From the NCBI RefSeq assembly GCF_039542035.1, contig NZ_BAABHJ010000008.1, forward strand, positions 434,001 through 498,000: a DNA stretch of 64,000 nucleotides, given 5' to 3'. Under the pieces are notes generated by a model. It did not search any database, was not told where the DNA came from, and was given only the letters and a program-made list of their open reading frames with translations. Position 1 is the stretch's first letter. The number at the start of each line of letters is the position of its first letter. The position numbers and the translations under genes are program-made. Source of the stretch: Actinoallomurus liliacearum (lineage in GTDB: Bacteria > Actinomycetota > Actinomycetes > Streptosporangiales > Streptosporangiaceae). Below, in pieces: positions 1-8,183 of this stretch.

Positions 1-71
1 TGACGCCCGAGGCCGCGGTGGAGCGGGTCCTCGACCTGCTCATCGCCGGCGGCTGGGTGCGCTCAGAGTAA
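1..71 (+). CDS. C-terminal end of a truncated gene, possibly APS kinase (CysC)
   Basis: Only the last 22 codons are visible, ending at TAA 69-71. They read as a helix of the form TPEAAVERVLDLL followed by a short tail. APS kinases commonly end in a 'TPEe-A-x-x-V-L-x-L-L' helix, and the next gene is a TauE/SafE exporter while cysN, cysD and cysQ lie 20 kb away, so CysC (APS + ATP to PAPS) is a reasonable guess. The fragment is too short to exclude other families; the identification is inference. Confidence 0.4.
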   Translation, partial: TPEAAVERVLDLLIAGGWVRSE

Positions 72-175
72 GGGTTCCGTCACCTAACGCCAACAGCGGC
101 CTCTCTGGCGATCCTCGTTCGTCACCGCGTAGTCTGAATGTCCGACTTTCCCGATTCAACGGGTAGGGCATACGG

Positions 176-1162
176 ATGCACTTCGATTATCAGATGGCCA
201 TGGGATCGTTCCTGGTCGCGATCGTGGTGGGACTGACCGGGATGGGCGGCGGCGCCCTGATGACCCCGATGCTCACGGTGTTCTTCGGCGTTCCGCCGCT
301 CGCCGCGGTCTCCAGTGACCTCGTCTCCGCAGCCGTGATGAAGCCGGTGGGCAGCCTCGTGCACCTGCGCCGTGGGACGGTCAACCTGCGCCTCGTCGCC
401 TGGCTGTGCGCCGGCTCGGTACCGACCGCGTTCTGCGGCGTCCTCCTCGCCCGCGCGCTCGGACACGGCGACCGGCTCCAGAACGTCATCGAGATCGCCC
501 TCGGCGTCGCCCTGCTCATCGCCGCGTCCGGCCTCGTCATCCGCAGCTACCTGACGATGTCCGCAGGCGGCCCGCGCCGGGCGCCCCGGGACACCTCCCC
601 CGATGACGCGCCGTCGGCCCCCATTTCCGTGCGCCCTATCCCGACCATGTTGGTCGGCGCGGTGGGCGGTCTCGTCGTCGGAATGACCTCGGTCGGCTCC
701 GGCTCACTGATCATCGTCGCCCTCCTGGCCCTCTACCCGAAGCTCACCGCGAACCGGCTGGTCGGCACCGACCTGCTGCAGGCCGTGCCCCTGGTGTGGG
801 CGGCGGCGCTCGGGCACATCCTGTTCGGCGACTTCCAGCTCAGCGTCACGCTGGCGCTGCTGGCCGGCTCGATCCCCGGCGTGTTCCTCGGTTCGCTGGC
901 GTCGTCCCGCGCCCCGGGCGGCCTGATCCGGTGGGCGCTGGCGTTCGTCCTGCTGGCGTCGGCGCTGAAGATGTTCGGCGTCGGAACCACCCCGATGGCC
1001 TGGGCACTGGTCGCCGCGGTCGTCGTCGGCACGGCGGCCTGGTGCCTGCTGCGAGCCTGGAACGGCCTCCGCCCGCTACCCCTCCCCCACCACGACACGC
1101 CACCCGCCCAGCCCGTACGCACCGGCCACTCGAAAGCGGACACCTCCGTCGTGACCCACTGA
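176..1162 (+). CDS. TauE/SafE family sulfite/sulfonate exporter-like membrane protein
   Basis: A 328-residue integral membrane protein with about eight hydrophobic segments in two halves, as expected for TauE/SafE permeases. The first half opens with a glycine-rich GLTGMGGG turn near residues 20-27, and the second has the matching GMTSVGSGS turn around residue 170; this paired loop signature is what I used to assign the family. A polar linker of about 30 residues joins the halves and the last 25 residues are hydrophilic. Members export sulfite, sulfoacetate or related anions, but the substrate cannot be read from sequence. The neighbouring possible cysC fragment fits sulfur handling. Start ATG 176 opens directly into the first hydrophobic segment. 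Confidence 0.85.
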   Translation: MHFDYQMAMGSFLVAIVVGLTGMGGGALMTPMLTVFFGVPPLAAVSSDLVSAAVMKPVGSLVHLRRGTVNLRLVAWLCAGSVPTAFCGVLLARALGHGDRLQNVIEIALGVALLIAASGLVIRSYLTMSAGGPRRAPRDTSPDDAPSAPISVRPIPTMLVGAVGGLVVGMTSVGSGSLIIVALLALYPKLTANRLVGTDLLQAVPLVWAAALGHILFGDFQLSVTLALLAGSIPGVFLGSLASSRAPGGLIRWALAFVLLASALKMFGVGTTPMAWALVAAVVVGTAAWCLLRAWNGLRPLPLPHHDTPPAQPVRTGHSKADTSVVTH

Positions 1163-1311
1163 CCTCCCCGTGGCCATCGCCGACCGGGGCGCGGGCATAA
1201 CGCTCGGCAAAGCCCGCCCTGCCGTGATGGTTCGTCCCGATAACAGAACCACCCCAGCGGATTCACCGAGCATTTGGAGCGTCGCGGGGCGATCGTCCGT
1301 ACGGTGGGGGC

Positions 1312-2661
1312 GTGGACCTCACACGGCTGCGCCGGCGAACGGAAGCGGTTCCACCGTGGGCCGGGGAGGCGATTCTGTGCACGGCCGCCGCTGTGGCGAC
1401 CGTCTATCGCATCGACACCGCGACGCCGGATGCCGCCGACCGGAGTCCTGACGCATGGGCCTATGGGATCGGACTCGCGATGGCTGCGGCGCTGCCGGTC
1501 CGCCGACGCCGCCCGGCCTTGGCGCTCGCCGTCGTCTTCCTGCTGTGGGTGATCTACCACGTCGCGGACTACCCGGGCGGAGCACCGGCCGTACCGGTCT
1601 GGATCGCGCTGTACTCGGTGGCCGCCGCGCCACGGCGGAGGATGGGGCTGGCGCTCGCGGGCTGGCTGATCATGTCGGACGCGCTGGCCCGGACGAAGTA
1701 CACCGGCGTCGGTCTGTTCGACGCGGCGCTCGACGGGTCGACGGTGGTGTTCGTCGCGGCGCTGTTACTGGGCGACTCCGTACGCAGCCGTCGCGCGCGA
1801 CGCGCCGAGTTCGAGGCCCGGCTGGCGCTACTGGCCGCGCACCGGGACCAGGTCGCCGCGCAGCGGCTCACCGAGGAGCGGATGCGCATCGCCCGCGAAC
1901 TCCACGACGTGTCCGCGCATACGATCGCCGTGATCAACGTGCAGGCGAGCGTGGCCGCCGAACTGCTGACCGAGGCCCCCGACCAGGCGCGGGAGGCACT
2001 CGAGGCGGTCCGGCGGGCCGGTGGCGAGGCGATGGCCGAGATGCGGGCGACCGTCGGCGTCCTGCGGGAGCAGGACGGAGCGGAAGGCGGCATGGAACCC
2101 CCGGCTCCGGGCATCGACCGGCTGCCAGACCTGGCCCTGGCCTGGACCGGGGGCGGGCCGCGCGTCGACGTGCGGGTCGAGGGCGAGCGCCGCCCGCTGC
2201 CCCGGCTGGTGGAGTTCACGGCCTACCGGATCGCGCAGGAGTCCCTCACCAACGCGTTGCGTCATTCCGACGCCGGCCTGGTGGAGATCGTGGTCCGGTA
2301 CGACGAGGCCGGGCTCGCTCTGGAGGTCCGCGACGACGGCGGCGGAGGTGACGGCCGCGCCGGCGAACCCGGGTGGGCGCCGGAGGGCGACCGTCGCGTC
2401 GGCGAGCGCGAATGGGTGACGGAGGACGACGGCCGTACCGGCGGACCCGGGTGGGTCGCGGAGGGCAACGGCCTGCGGGGCATGGCCGAACGCGCGGCGG
2501 GTCTGGGCGGCCGGTTGACCGCGGGCCCGTTCGAGTGGCCCGGCGGCGCGGGTCGGGGGTTCCGCGTGCGCGCCTGGCTGCCGACCCCGGACGACGACCT
2601 GACGATACGCAAGAGGGCGTCCCGAGTGGGCGACCGACCACGGGACGAGGAGGCGACATGA
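1312..2661 (+). CDS. NarL/DesK-type sensor histidine kinase
   Basis: A 449-residue membrane kinase. Several hydrophobic segments fill roughly residues 20-155, followed by a HisKA_3 dimerisation helix with the phospho-acceptor in RIARELHDV (His about 198) and a HATPase_c domain. The ATP-binding domain has an N-box region (QESLTNALRHS), a DDGGGG G1 loop and a GNGLRGMAER G2 box. Between G1 and G2 the lid carries three tandem 13-residue repeats (see separate entry), much longer than usual. The stop overlaps the start of the response regulator downstream (ATGA at 2658-2661), so the two are cotranscribed and translationally coupled. GTG 1312 is the chosen start, with a G-rich stretch just upstream. 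The stimulus is unknown. Confidence 0.9.
   Translation: MDLTRLRRRTEAVPPWAGEAILCTAAAVATVYRIDTATPDAADRSPDAWAYGIGLAMAAALPVRRRRPALALAVVFLLWVIYHVADYPGGAPAVPVWIALYSVAAAPRRRMGLALAGWLIMSDALARTKYTGVGLFDAALDGSTVVFVAALLLGDSVRSRRARRAEFEARLALLAAHRDQVAAQRLTEERMRIARELHDVSAHTIAVINVQASVAAELLTEAPDQAREALEAVRRAGGEAMAEMRATVGVLREQDGAEGGMEPPAPGIDRLPDLALAWTGGGPRVDVRVEGERRPLPRLVEFTAYRIAQESLTNALRHSDAGLVEIVVRYDEAGLALEVRDDGGGGDGRAGEPGWAPEGDRRVGEREWVTEDDGRTGGPGWVAEGNGLRGMAERAAGLGGRLTAGPFEWPGGAGRGFRVRAWLPTPDDDLTIRKRASRVGDRPRDEEAT
2347..2463 (+). repeat. Three in-frame 39-bp tandem repeats in the kinase ATP lid
   Basis: Units at 2347-2385, 2386-2424 and 2425-2463 encode GDGRAGEPGWAPE, GDRRVGEREWVTE and DDGRTGGPGWVAE. The pattern (G/D)-D-x-R-x-G-x-x-x-W-x-x-E is kept in all three, and units 1 and 3 are closest in DNA. 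The array sits exactly between the G1 and G2 boxes of the histidine kinase. Confidence 0.9.
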
Positions 2662-3341
2662 CGATTCGCGTGCTGGTGGCCGACGACCAGACGCTCGTCC
2701 GGACCGGGTTCCGTATCCTCCTCGACCGGGCGGAGGACATCGAGGTCGTCGCGGAGGCCGCCGACGGTGAGGAGGCGGTCGCCCTGACCCGGGCGCACCA
2801 CCCGGACGTCGTGCTCATGGACGTGCGGATGCCCGGCACGGACGGGCTCGCCGCGACGAGGCGGATCCTCGCCGACGAGCGGACGCCGGGCGTCAGAGTG
2901 ATCGTCCTGACCACCTTCGACCTGGACCGGTACGTCTTCGCCGCGCTGCACGCGGGGGCCAGCGGCTTCCTGCTCAAGGACATCGACCCCGAGACTCTGC
3001 GGCAGGCGGTGCGCACGGTGTTCAACGGGGACGCCCTGCTCGCGCCCCAGGTGACCCGCCGGTTGATCTCGGCGTTCGTGGGGCGGCCGGGCGGGCCGTC
3101 GTTCGACCCGGCCCTGTCGGCGGCTCTCACCGACCGGGAGCGCGAAGTCGTGGCGCTCGTCGCCGAGGGTCTGTCCGACCAGGACGTGGGCCGGCGGCTG
3201 GGGATGAGTCCCGCGACGGCGAAGACCCACGTCAACCGGGCGATGACCAAGGTGGGCGCGCGAGATCGTGCCCAGCTCGTGGTGTTCGCCTACCGGTCGG
3301 GGCTGGCGGTGACGCCACCCGGCGTACCGCCCCGGCGGTAG
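2658..3341 (+). CDS. NarL/LuxR-family response regulator
   Basis: A 227-residue two-domain regulator. The receiver domain (1 to about 120) has the acidic pocket in VADDQ, the phospho-acceptor Asp55 in LMDVRMPG, the Thr of VLTTF and the Lys of LLKDI. The C-terminal LuxR-type helix-turn-helix starts at LTDREREVVALVAEG and includes DVGRRLGMSPATAKTHVNRAMTK split over its two helices. The ATG overlaps the kinase stop (ATGA), which fixes the start; an in-frame reading extends further upstream but lies inside the kinase gene. It is the cognate partner of the upstream sensor. Target genes are not evident; the adjacent membrane-protein gene at 3451 is a candidate. Confidence 0.93.
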   Translation: MTIRVLVADDQTLVRTGFRILLDRAEDIEVVAEAADGEEAVALTRAHHPDVVLMDVRMPGTDGLAATRRILADERTPGVRVIVLTTFDLDRYVFAALHAGASGFLLKDIDPETLRQAVRTVFNGDALLAPQVTRRLISAFVGRPGGPSFDPALSAALTDREREVVALVAEGLSDQDVGRRLGMSPATAKTHVNRAMTKVGARDRAQLVVFAYRSGLAVTPPGVPPRR

Positions 3342-3450
3342 TTCCGGTACCGCGACGGCCGTATCGGATCGCGTCGCGAGGCCGATGGAATCCACGGCGC
3401 CGCTCCCTAGCGTTGCCTGCGTGGTCATTCACTCGGGTAAGGGAGAAACG

Positions 3451-4086
3451 ATGCACCCGGTTTTCCGGACCATCGCCGGTGTCTGCCTCGTCATGGGCCC
3501 GGCGCTCCAGGGAATTTCGACTTTCTATTGGACCGACCGCTATCAGGGCATCACCGCCGGAACTCTCATCGTGGCCGCGACGACCTGCTGGCTCGTCGGT
3601 CTCGTCGCGGTGTACCGCCTCATCGAGCCGCGAGTGCCGCGATACGCGGCGATCGCGCTGCCGGTCGCGATCTACGGGTGCGTCGGCGGAGCCTCGTTCG
3701 GGCTGCAGGGAATGCATGAGGAACTGTTCAACGTCTCGCACACCGAGGCGGTGCGCCTGATCGAGCAGCATCCCGCGGCGGCGTACGTGACGTTCTGGTT
3801 CGCCGGTCCGGCCTTTCCGCTCAGCCTTTTCGTCCTCGGTGTCGTGCTCACCCGGATCCGGGCGGTCCCCTGGCCGATCGGCGTCCTGCTGTTCGGCAGC
3901 GCCATCGCGTTCCCGATCAGTCGAGTACCGCGCGAAATCGCGATAGCCCACCTCGCGGACCTCGCGCTCCTGGTGCCTTTCGCCTATCTCGGGGCTCGGA
4001 TCGTGATGGGGCATCTGGCCATGGCAGCCGCGCCGGGCCACTCGACGGCCGCTTTGCCGGATTCGCCGATGAGCACACGACAATGA
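3451..4086 (+). CDS. Unknown multi-pass membrane protein
   Basis: A 211-residue protein with about six hydrophobic segments and no motif I recognise. I start it at ATG 3451 because AAGGGAGAAACG lies immediately upstream as a good ribosome binding site; a longer in-frame reading from 3385 lacks one. Lipid- or small-molecule-exposed membrane proteins of this size often sit beside two-component systems as targets or accessory sensors in actinomycetes, and this gene is 109 bp downstream of the response regulator on the same strand. That link is inference only. Confidence 0.75.
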   Translation: MHPVFRTIAGVCLVMGPALQGISTFYWTDRYQGITAGTLIVAATTCWLVGLVAVYRLIEPRVPRYAAIALPVAIYGCVGGASFGLQGMHEELFNVSHTEAVRLIEQHPAAAYVTFWFAGPAFPLSLFVLGVVLTRIRAVPWPIGVLLFGSAIAFPISRVPREIAIAHLADLALLVPFAYLGARIVMGHLAMAAAPGHSTAALPDSPMSTRQ

Positions 4087-4199
4087 ACGGGCAATGATTC
4101 GGCCGCTCACCGCTCGGAACGTGATCCGAATATCCGTTCCGGGTACGCCCGCCCACCGGACCGTTCGCGTCCGGCAGCAGCGACTCGCAGGGGTGGGGA

Positions 4200-4796
4200 A
4201 TGATTCGACGGGGCACCTTGGGCGCATCGATCGGTGAGAAGGCCGTGTTCTACCGCAGGGCGGGCGTCTGCGTCCTGACGGTCGGCCTCGGCCTGACCTG
4301 GCTCTCCTCCGCCGCCGAGGCCGCCCGGATACCGGTGGGCCGGCAAATGCGTCTCGTCACGGATCACAACAGCGACGGGAACGGCCACCACAACGCCACA
4401 GCCATGTCGGTGCGGAGTCCTATTCGCAATCGCGGCTATCAGCACACCACCAACCGGAATGCCGGGGGTGTCAGTGACGCACAGAATGGGTTGTGCCACA
4501 ACGTTCGGGTCTGCAATCTGACGCAGAAGGTGACCATCGTGAGCCCGGAGCGGCCCGCCCATCCGGCGGAAGCCGCCGCACCGCAGACCCCGCCCGCGCA
4601 GCCGCAGGCCGCACCCTCACAGAACGCGCCCTCGCCCGCCGGCTCATTCCTGTACATGGGCCCGTACGGCCTGATGCTGGCGGGCGGCGGCTCGAGCGGG
4701 CCGGCCGCTCCGGGCGAGGCCGGCCGCCCGGTCGCTCCCGGCGCGGCCGGCGGCCCGGCGTGGTGGCTTAACTGTGCGGCCGGTTTCTTCTCGTGA
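4200..4796 (+). CDS. Small secreted Asn/His- and Pro/Ala-rich protein, function unknown
   Basis: A 198-residue protein with a signal peptide: basic start (MIRRG...YRRAG), a hydrophobic core VCVLTVGLGLTWL and an AEA-A cleavage region near residues 39-42. The mature part has a polar, asparagine- and histidine-rich stretch (HNSDGNGHHNAT), a block SPIRNRGYQHTTNRNAGG and two cysteines in GLCHNVRVCNLTQKVTI that could form a disulfide. A Pro/Ala/Gly-rich low-complexity half follows, with a hydrophobic end. The Cys-containing block looks like the conserved core; the rest looks like a spacer. I do not recognise a function. A wall-associated or morphogenesis role is possible given the polysaccharide genes next door, but unproven. 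Confidence 0.7.
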   Translation: MIRRGTLGASIGEKAVFYRRAGVCVLTVGLGLTWLSSAAEAARIPVGRQMRLVTDHNSDGNGHHNATAMSVRSPIRNRGYQHTTNRNAGGVSDAQNGLCHNVRVCNLTQKVTIVSPERPAHPAEAAAPQTPPAQPQAAPSQNAPSPAGSFLYMGPYGLMLAGGGSSGPAAPGEAGRPVAPGAAGGPAWWLNCAAGFFS

Positions 4797-4814
4797 CCCC
4801 GCCGGCCCGGACCG

Positions 4815-5687
4815 TCAGGACACGGGACCGCGGTCGGCGGCGAGCTGGTCGAGCAGGTCGGGGACCTCGGGGTGCGCGGTGACGTCGACCTTGCGGGCGA
4901 AGAACGCGTCGCTGGCCCGGAGCTCGTCCAGGTGCGCCGCGGTGATCAGGTCGGGATGGCTCGCGTCGGCGCCCCACCGGATGAACCGCTTGCTGTCGTT
5001 CGCGACCGAGCGGGCGGGCCGCGCGTTCAACGCCATCGAGCAGATGAACGTCTCGTCCGGGATCGGCGCGTACCGCAGATAGCCCAGCAGGCGGTCGGCC
5101 AGCGGGTCGGCCAGCATGCCGTGCACGGTCGGCGCGGAGAGGTTGAACCACATGTCGCCGACGTACAGCCCCACCCCGTCCCGGTAGGGATGCCGCCGCG
5201 GGACCGGCAGCGGCACCGATCGGTGGGTGCCGGGCAGCCGCCGTTTGCGCAGGTACCGCCGCCGCGTCACCCCCTGCCAGGGGTCGGTGTCTGCCGCCGG
5301 ATCGGAGGTCACGGCGAAGTGCCGTAGGTACGCGTCGTACGGCGAGGCCGCGAGCTCCTTCTCGATCGCGGTGATGGGCCGGATCGGATAGTCCTGGCCG
5401 GAGACGAGGAGCGCCCAGGAGAAGTCCGGGATGTTGGCCGCCACCCAGCGCAGCGACCGCCACTGCGCCTCGACCAGGGAAAGCCGCCCCCACTGGCCGG
5501 GCCGGGCGTCTGGGACGAGCGCGACGTTCGAGGACGGGCGGAGCGTCAGCGGCTCACCGCTCGGGTCGTGGTGGACCACCGCGACCGTGTCGACGCCGCC
5601 GCGGATCCGGTCCACGAGCCGGGCGACCTGTCCGGGATTCCGGTGCGACAGCACGATCACGACCAGCGGCCCACCGCCCATGCCCAT
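4815..5687 (-). CDS. Core-2/I-branching-type glycosyltransferase (GT14-like)
   Basis: A 290-residue protein that opens with VVIVLSHRNPGQVARLVDRI and later has SLVEAQWRSLRW, FSWALLVSGQDYPI and RFIRWGADASHPDLI. The 'H-R-N-P', 'SGQDYPI' and late 'R...H-P' pattern is characteristic of the Core-2/I-branching beta-1,6-N-acetylglucosaminyltransferase family. Bacterial members add branch sugars to surface glycans. It has no signal peptide or membrane segment, so it probably acts at the cytoplasmic face. The gene ends 19 bp from the convergent secreted-protein gene and is divergent from the 5860-8098 transferase operon. GAAGGG precedes ATG 5687; ATG 5681 is an alternative. Confidence 0.8.
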   Translation of the reverse strand: MGMGGGPLVVIVLSHRNPGQVARLVDRIRGGVDTVAVVHHDPSGEPLTLRPSSNVALVPDARPGQWGRLSLVEAQWRSLRWVAANIPDFSWALLVSGQDYPIRPITAIEKELAASPYDAYLRHFAVTSDPAADTDPWQGVTRRRYLRKRRLPGTHRSVPLPVPRRHPYRDGVGLYVGDMWFNLSAPTVHGMLADPLADRLLGYLRYAPIPDETFICSMALNARPARSVANDSKRFIRWGADASHPDLITAAHLDELRASDAFFARKVDVTAHPEVPDLLDQLAADRGPVS

Positions 5688-5859
5688 CCCGCGCCCTTCA
5701 CCGTGAATTCACGCTCGTCGTTGCGTGACCGAGGGTACTCAGGTTCCGGAAATGCGGTGACGCGTCCGATGATGAAAGGCCGATTACGGTAAAGTGCCGG
5801 GAAAGTTGGAGTCGGTCACCGGGGCGGATCCGGGCTGATCAAGGGCACCAGGGGGCGCA

Positions 5860-7101
5860 GTGCTCCGCGCACTTGTCGAACGGCTGTGGCTGCCCGAGCC
5901 GGAGTCTTCGGGGTGGCCGGTCCGGGTCACGTCGGGCGAGGTTCCGCCGGGACACCGCGTGGTCGAGCGCTACGCCGTGGTCCCCTCCCCGGAGCGTCCG
6001 CGTTTCCTCGTCCCCCTCGACGGCCGGGCCGTGGCCGCCGGCAGCCTCACTCACTACAACGGGCTGCGCTGGGCCCGCCTCCGCGTCCCGCGTACGGTGC
6101 TGGGCGTCGGCTTCCGTACCGGGGTCGCTCCGCTCCTGCTGCGCCACCGGCTGCTCGTGTGCGTGCCCGAGGACCTCCCGCCCGCCGAGCTGGGCGACTA
6201 CCTGCTGAGCGCGCACCTGGGACGCGTGCTCGGCCTGCCGCAGCCGGCGCTGGGGATCGGCGTCCGGCCGCCCGATCCCAACCTGAAGCCGACGCTCCAG
6301 CTCTTCGGCGCCGACGGCGCCCCCGTGGGCTACGCCAAGGTCGGCTGGAACCCCGCCACCCGGGAGATGACCCGACGGGAGGCGGCCGCGATCGCCGCGG
6401 TCACCGAGGCGCCGGCGAACGGCATCCGCGTGCCGCGGCTGCTGCACCACGGTCCGTGGCGCGACTACGACCTCACCGTCACGGCGCCGCTGCCGCCGCG
6501 GATCCGCCGCTACCGCGAGGCCGACCGGCCGCCGCCGGTCGCCTGCGACGATGTCCTTCCCGACCAACCGACCCCGACCGACCTCCCGGGCCCGTTCGCC
6601 GCCCGTACGGCGAAGCTGGCCGACTCGGCCTTCTGGCGCGCGCTGCGAGCGGAGGCCGCCGTACTGGCCGCCGACGACGAGGAACCACGCCTCGCGGCAC
6701 TGGTCACCGCGCACTGCGACGAGCTCGAACGCGAGCACGGCGGCACCCCGCTGCGGGTCGGCCGCTGGCACGGCGACTGGGTGCCCTGGAACATGGGCCG
6801 GTACGCCGGTGACCTGTACGTCTGGGACTGGGAGCACAGCGCCGAAGAGGTACCGGTGGGCTTCGACCACCTGCACTGGAGGTTCCAGGACGCGCTGGTG
6901 CTGCGCGGCCGGCCGCTGGCCGAGGCGGTCGCCGCCGTACGGGCCGCCGCCGAGAACGAGCTCCCCCACGACCACCGCCGGCTACTCGGGCGGCTCTACC
7001 TGCTGGAGATGTTCATGCGGACCTACCACCTCAAGCGGCTGGGCGGCGGCTGGAACCCCGCCCTCCATCCGGCCATGCTCGAGGTACTGGAGGAACGATG
7101 A
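5860..7101 (+). CDS. Aminoglycoside-phosphotransferase-fold protein of unknown substrate
   Basis: A 413-residue cytoplasmic protein. Its C-terminal half carries the kinase-like signature RWHGDWVPWNM, followed after a few residues by LYVWDWEHS. These correspond to the catalytic-loop HGD-x-x-x-x-N and the metal-binding D of the APH/choline-kinase fold. The N-terminal half is less conserved but includes a nucleotide-site-like stretch (GYAKVGWNP). Start GTG 5860. The stop overlaps the next gene (ATGA at 7098-7101), making it the first gene of a coupled three-gene unit with the Alg14/Alg13-like pair. It may phosphorylate a sugar or polyol precursor; this is inference. Confidence 0.75.
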   Translation: MLRALVERLWLPEPESSGWPVRVTSGEVPPGHRVVERYAVVPSPERPRFLVPLDGRAVAAGSLTHYNGLRWARLRVPRTVLGVGFRTGVAPLLLRHRLLVCVPEDLPPAELGDYLLSAHLGRVLGLPQPALGIGVRPPDPNLKPTLQLFGADGAPVGYAKVGWNPATREMTRREAAAIAAVTEAPANGIRVPRLLHHGPWRDYDLTVTAPLPPRIRRYREADRPPPVACDDVLPDQPTPTDLPGPFAARTAKLADSAFWRALRAEAAVLAADDEEPRLAALVTAHCDELEREHGGTPLRVGRWHGDWVPWNMGRYAGDLYVWDWEHSAEEVPVGFDHLHWRFQDALVLRGRPLAEAVAAVRAAAENELPHDHRRLLGRLYLLEMFMRTYHLKRLGGGWNPALHPAMLEVLEER

Positions 7102-7547
7102 GGGTCCTCCTGGTCTGCTCGACCGGTGGGCATCTGACCCAGCTGCACCGGCTGCGGCCCTGGTGGTCCGAGCACGAGCGGATGTGGGTGACGTTCGAGA
7201 AGGCCGACGCCTCCTCCCTCCTCGCGGACGAGCAGGTGACCTGGGCCTACCATCCGACGACCCGCAACATCCCCAACCTGCTGCGCAACCTGTGGCTCGC
7301 GCTCCGGCTCGTCCCGCGCTACAAGCCGGATGTGATCGTCAGCTCGGGCGCGGGCGTCGCCGTGCCGTTCTTCGTCCTGGGGAAGCTGCTGCGCCGGCGC
7401 ACCGTGTACCTCGAGGTGTACGACCGCATCGACTCCGGAACGCTCACGGGCCGTCTCTGCTATCCGATCGCGGACCTGTTCCTGCTGCAGTGGGAGGAAC
7501 AGCGGGCGCGCTACCCGAAGGGCACCGTCGTGGGGCAGCTCCTTTGA
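7098..7547 (+). CDS. Alg14/PssD-like membrane-anchoring subunit of a split glycosyltransferase
   Basis: A 149-residue protein beginning VLLVCSTGGHLTQLHRL, the GGH motif typical of the N-terminal Rossmann half of MurG/Alg14-type enzymes, followed by DVIVSSGAGVAVPFFVLGKLL, a hydrophobic segment that would hold it at the membrane. Alg14-like proteins recruit the catalytic Alg13-like subunit, here encoded by the next gene. ATG 7098 overlaps the upstream stop and its own stop overlaps the downstream TTG start, so expression is stoichiometrically coupled. The pair would add one sugar to the lipid-linked repeat unit. Confidence 0.87.
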   Translation: MRVLLVCSTGGHLTQLHRLRPWWSEHERMWVTFEKADASSLLADEQVTWAYHPTTRNIPNLLRNLWLALRLVPRYKPDVIVSSGAGVAVPFFVLGKLLRRRTVYLEVYDRIDSGTLTGRLCYPIADLFLLQWEEQRARYPKGTVVGQLL

Positions 7548-8098
7548 CCGGCCAGGACAAGCCGCTGGTGTTCGTGACCGTGGGCACCGACCATCACCGG
7601 TTCGACCGGTTGATGGGCTGGATGGAGCAGTGGCTCGCGGCGAACGGTCACGTCCGCTGCGTCGTGCAGCACGGCCCGGCCGACCCTCCGGTGGGCGCAG
7701 AATGTCACGACTTCCTGCCCCACGCGGACATGCAGACGCTGTTCCGGCAGGCGACCGCCGTCGTCTGCCAGGGCGGCCCCGGCTCGATCACCGAGAGCCG
7801 GCAGGCGGGCCGGCTGCCGATCGTGGTGCCCCGGATCGCGCGGCTGGACGAGGTCGTCGACGACCACCAGGTACGGTTCTCCCGGCACGTCGCGACCTTC
7901 GGCAAGGTGGCCCTCGCCGAGTCCGCCGAGAGCCTGCACGCCCACCTGGACCGCGCCCTGGCCGACCCGGCGGAGTACGCCGTGCCGGACGAGGCCGACG
8001 AGACGGCGCCCGCGGTCGCGCGGTTCGGGCGACTGGTGGACGAGCTCGTCGCCACGCCCCGGCGCCGCCGCCGGCCCCGTCCCGACACGACGGGTTAG
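7544..8098 (+). CDS. Alg13/PssE-like catalytic subunit of a split glycosyltransferase
   Basis: A 184-residue protein whose VFVTVGTDHHRFDRL start and QGGPGSITESRQAGRLPIVV donor-site motif are typical of the C-terminal (UDP-sugar-binding) half of MurG/Alg13 enzymes. The start is taken as TTG 7544, which overlaps the stop of the Alg14-like gene (TTGA); the reading frame runs far upstream but that part lies inside neighbouring genes. Its C-terminus is a basic tail (PRRRRRPRP). It is expected to act with the preceding subunit on an undecaprenyl-linked acceptor at the inner membrane face. Confidence 0.85.
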   Translation: MTGQDKPLVFVTVGTDHHRFDRLMGWMEQWLAANGHVRCVVQHGPADPPVGAECHDFLPHADMQTLFRQATAVVCQGGPGSITESRQAGRLPIVVPRIARLDEVVDDHQVRFSRHVATFGKVALAESAESLHAHLDRALADPAEYAVPDEADETAPAVARFGRLVDELVATPRRRRRPRPDTTG

Positions 8099-8183
8099 CC
8101 GCGCGCTCCCGGCGACGTCCTCGGACGTTCTTCCGGGCGGGCGCGGCACTGCCGTGCGCTCAGAGGCGCATGATCGCCGACGG

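Noticed and set aside
8099..8183. Possible terminator between the Alg13-like and GH26-like genes
   Set aside because: The best inverted repeat (ACGTCC/GGACGT) would leave a 2-base loop, so it is not a credible hairpin.
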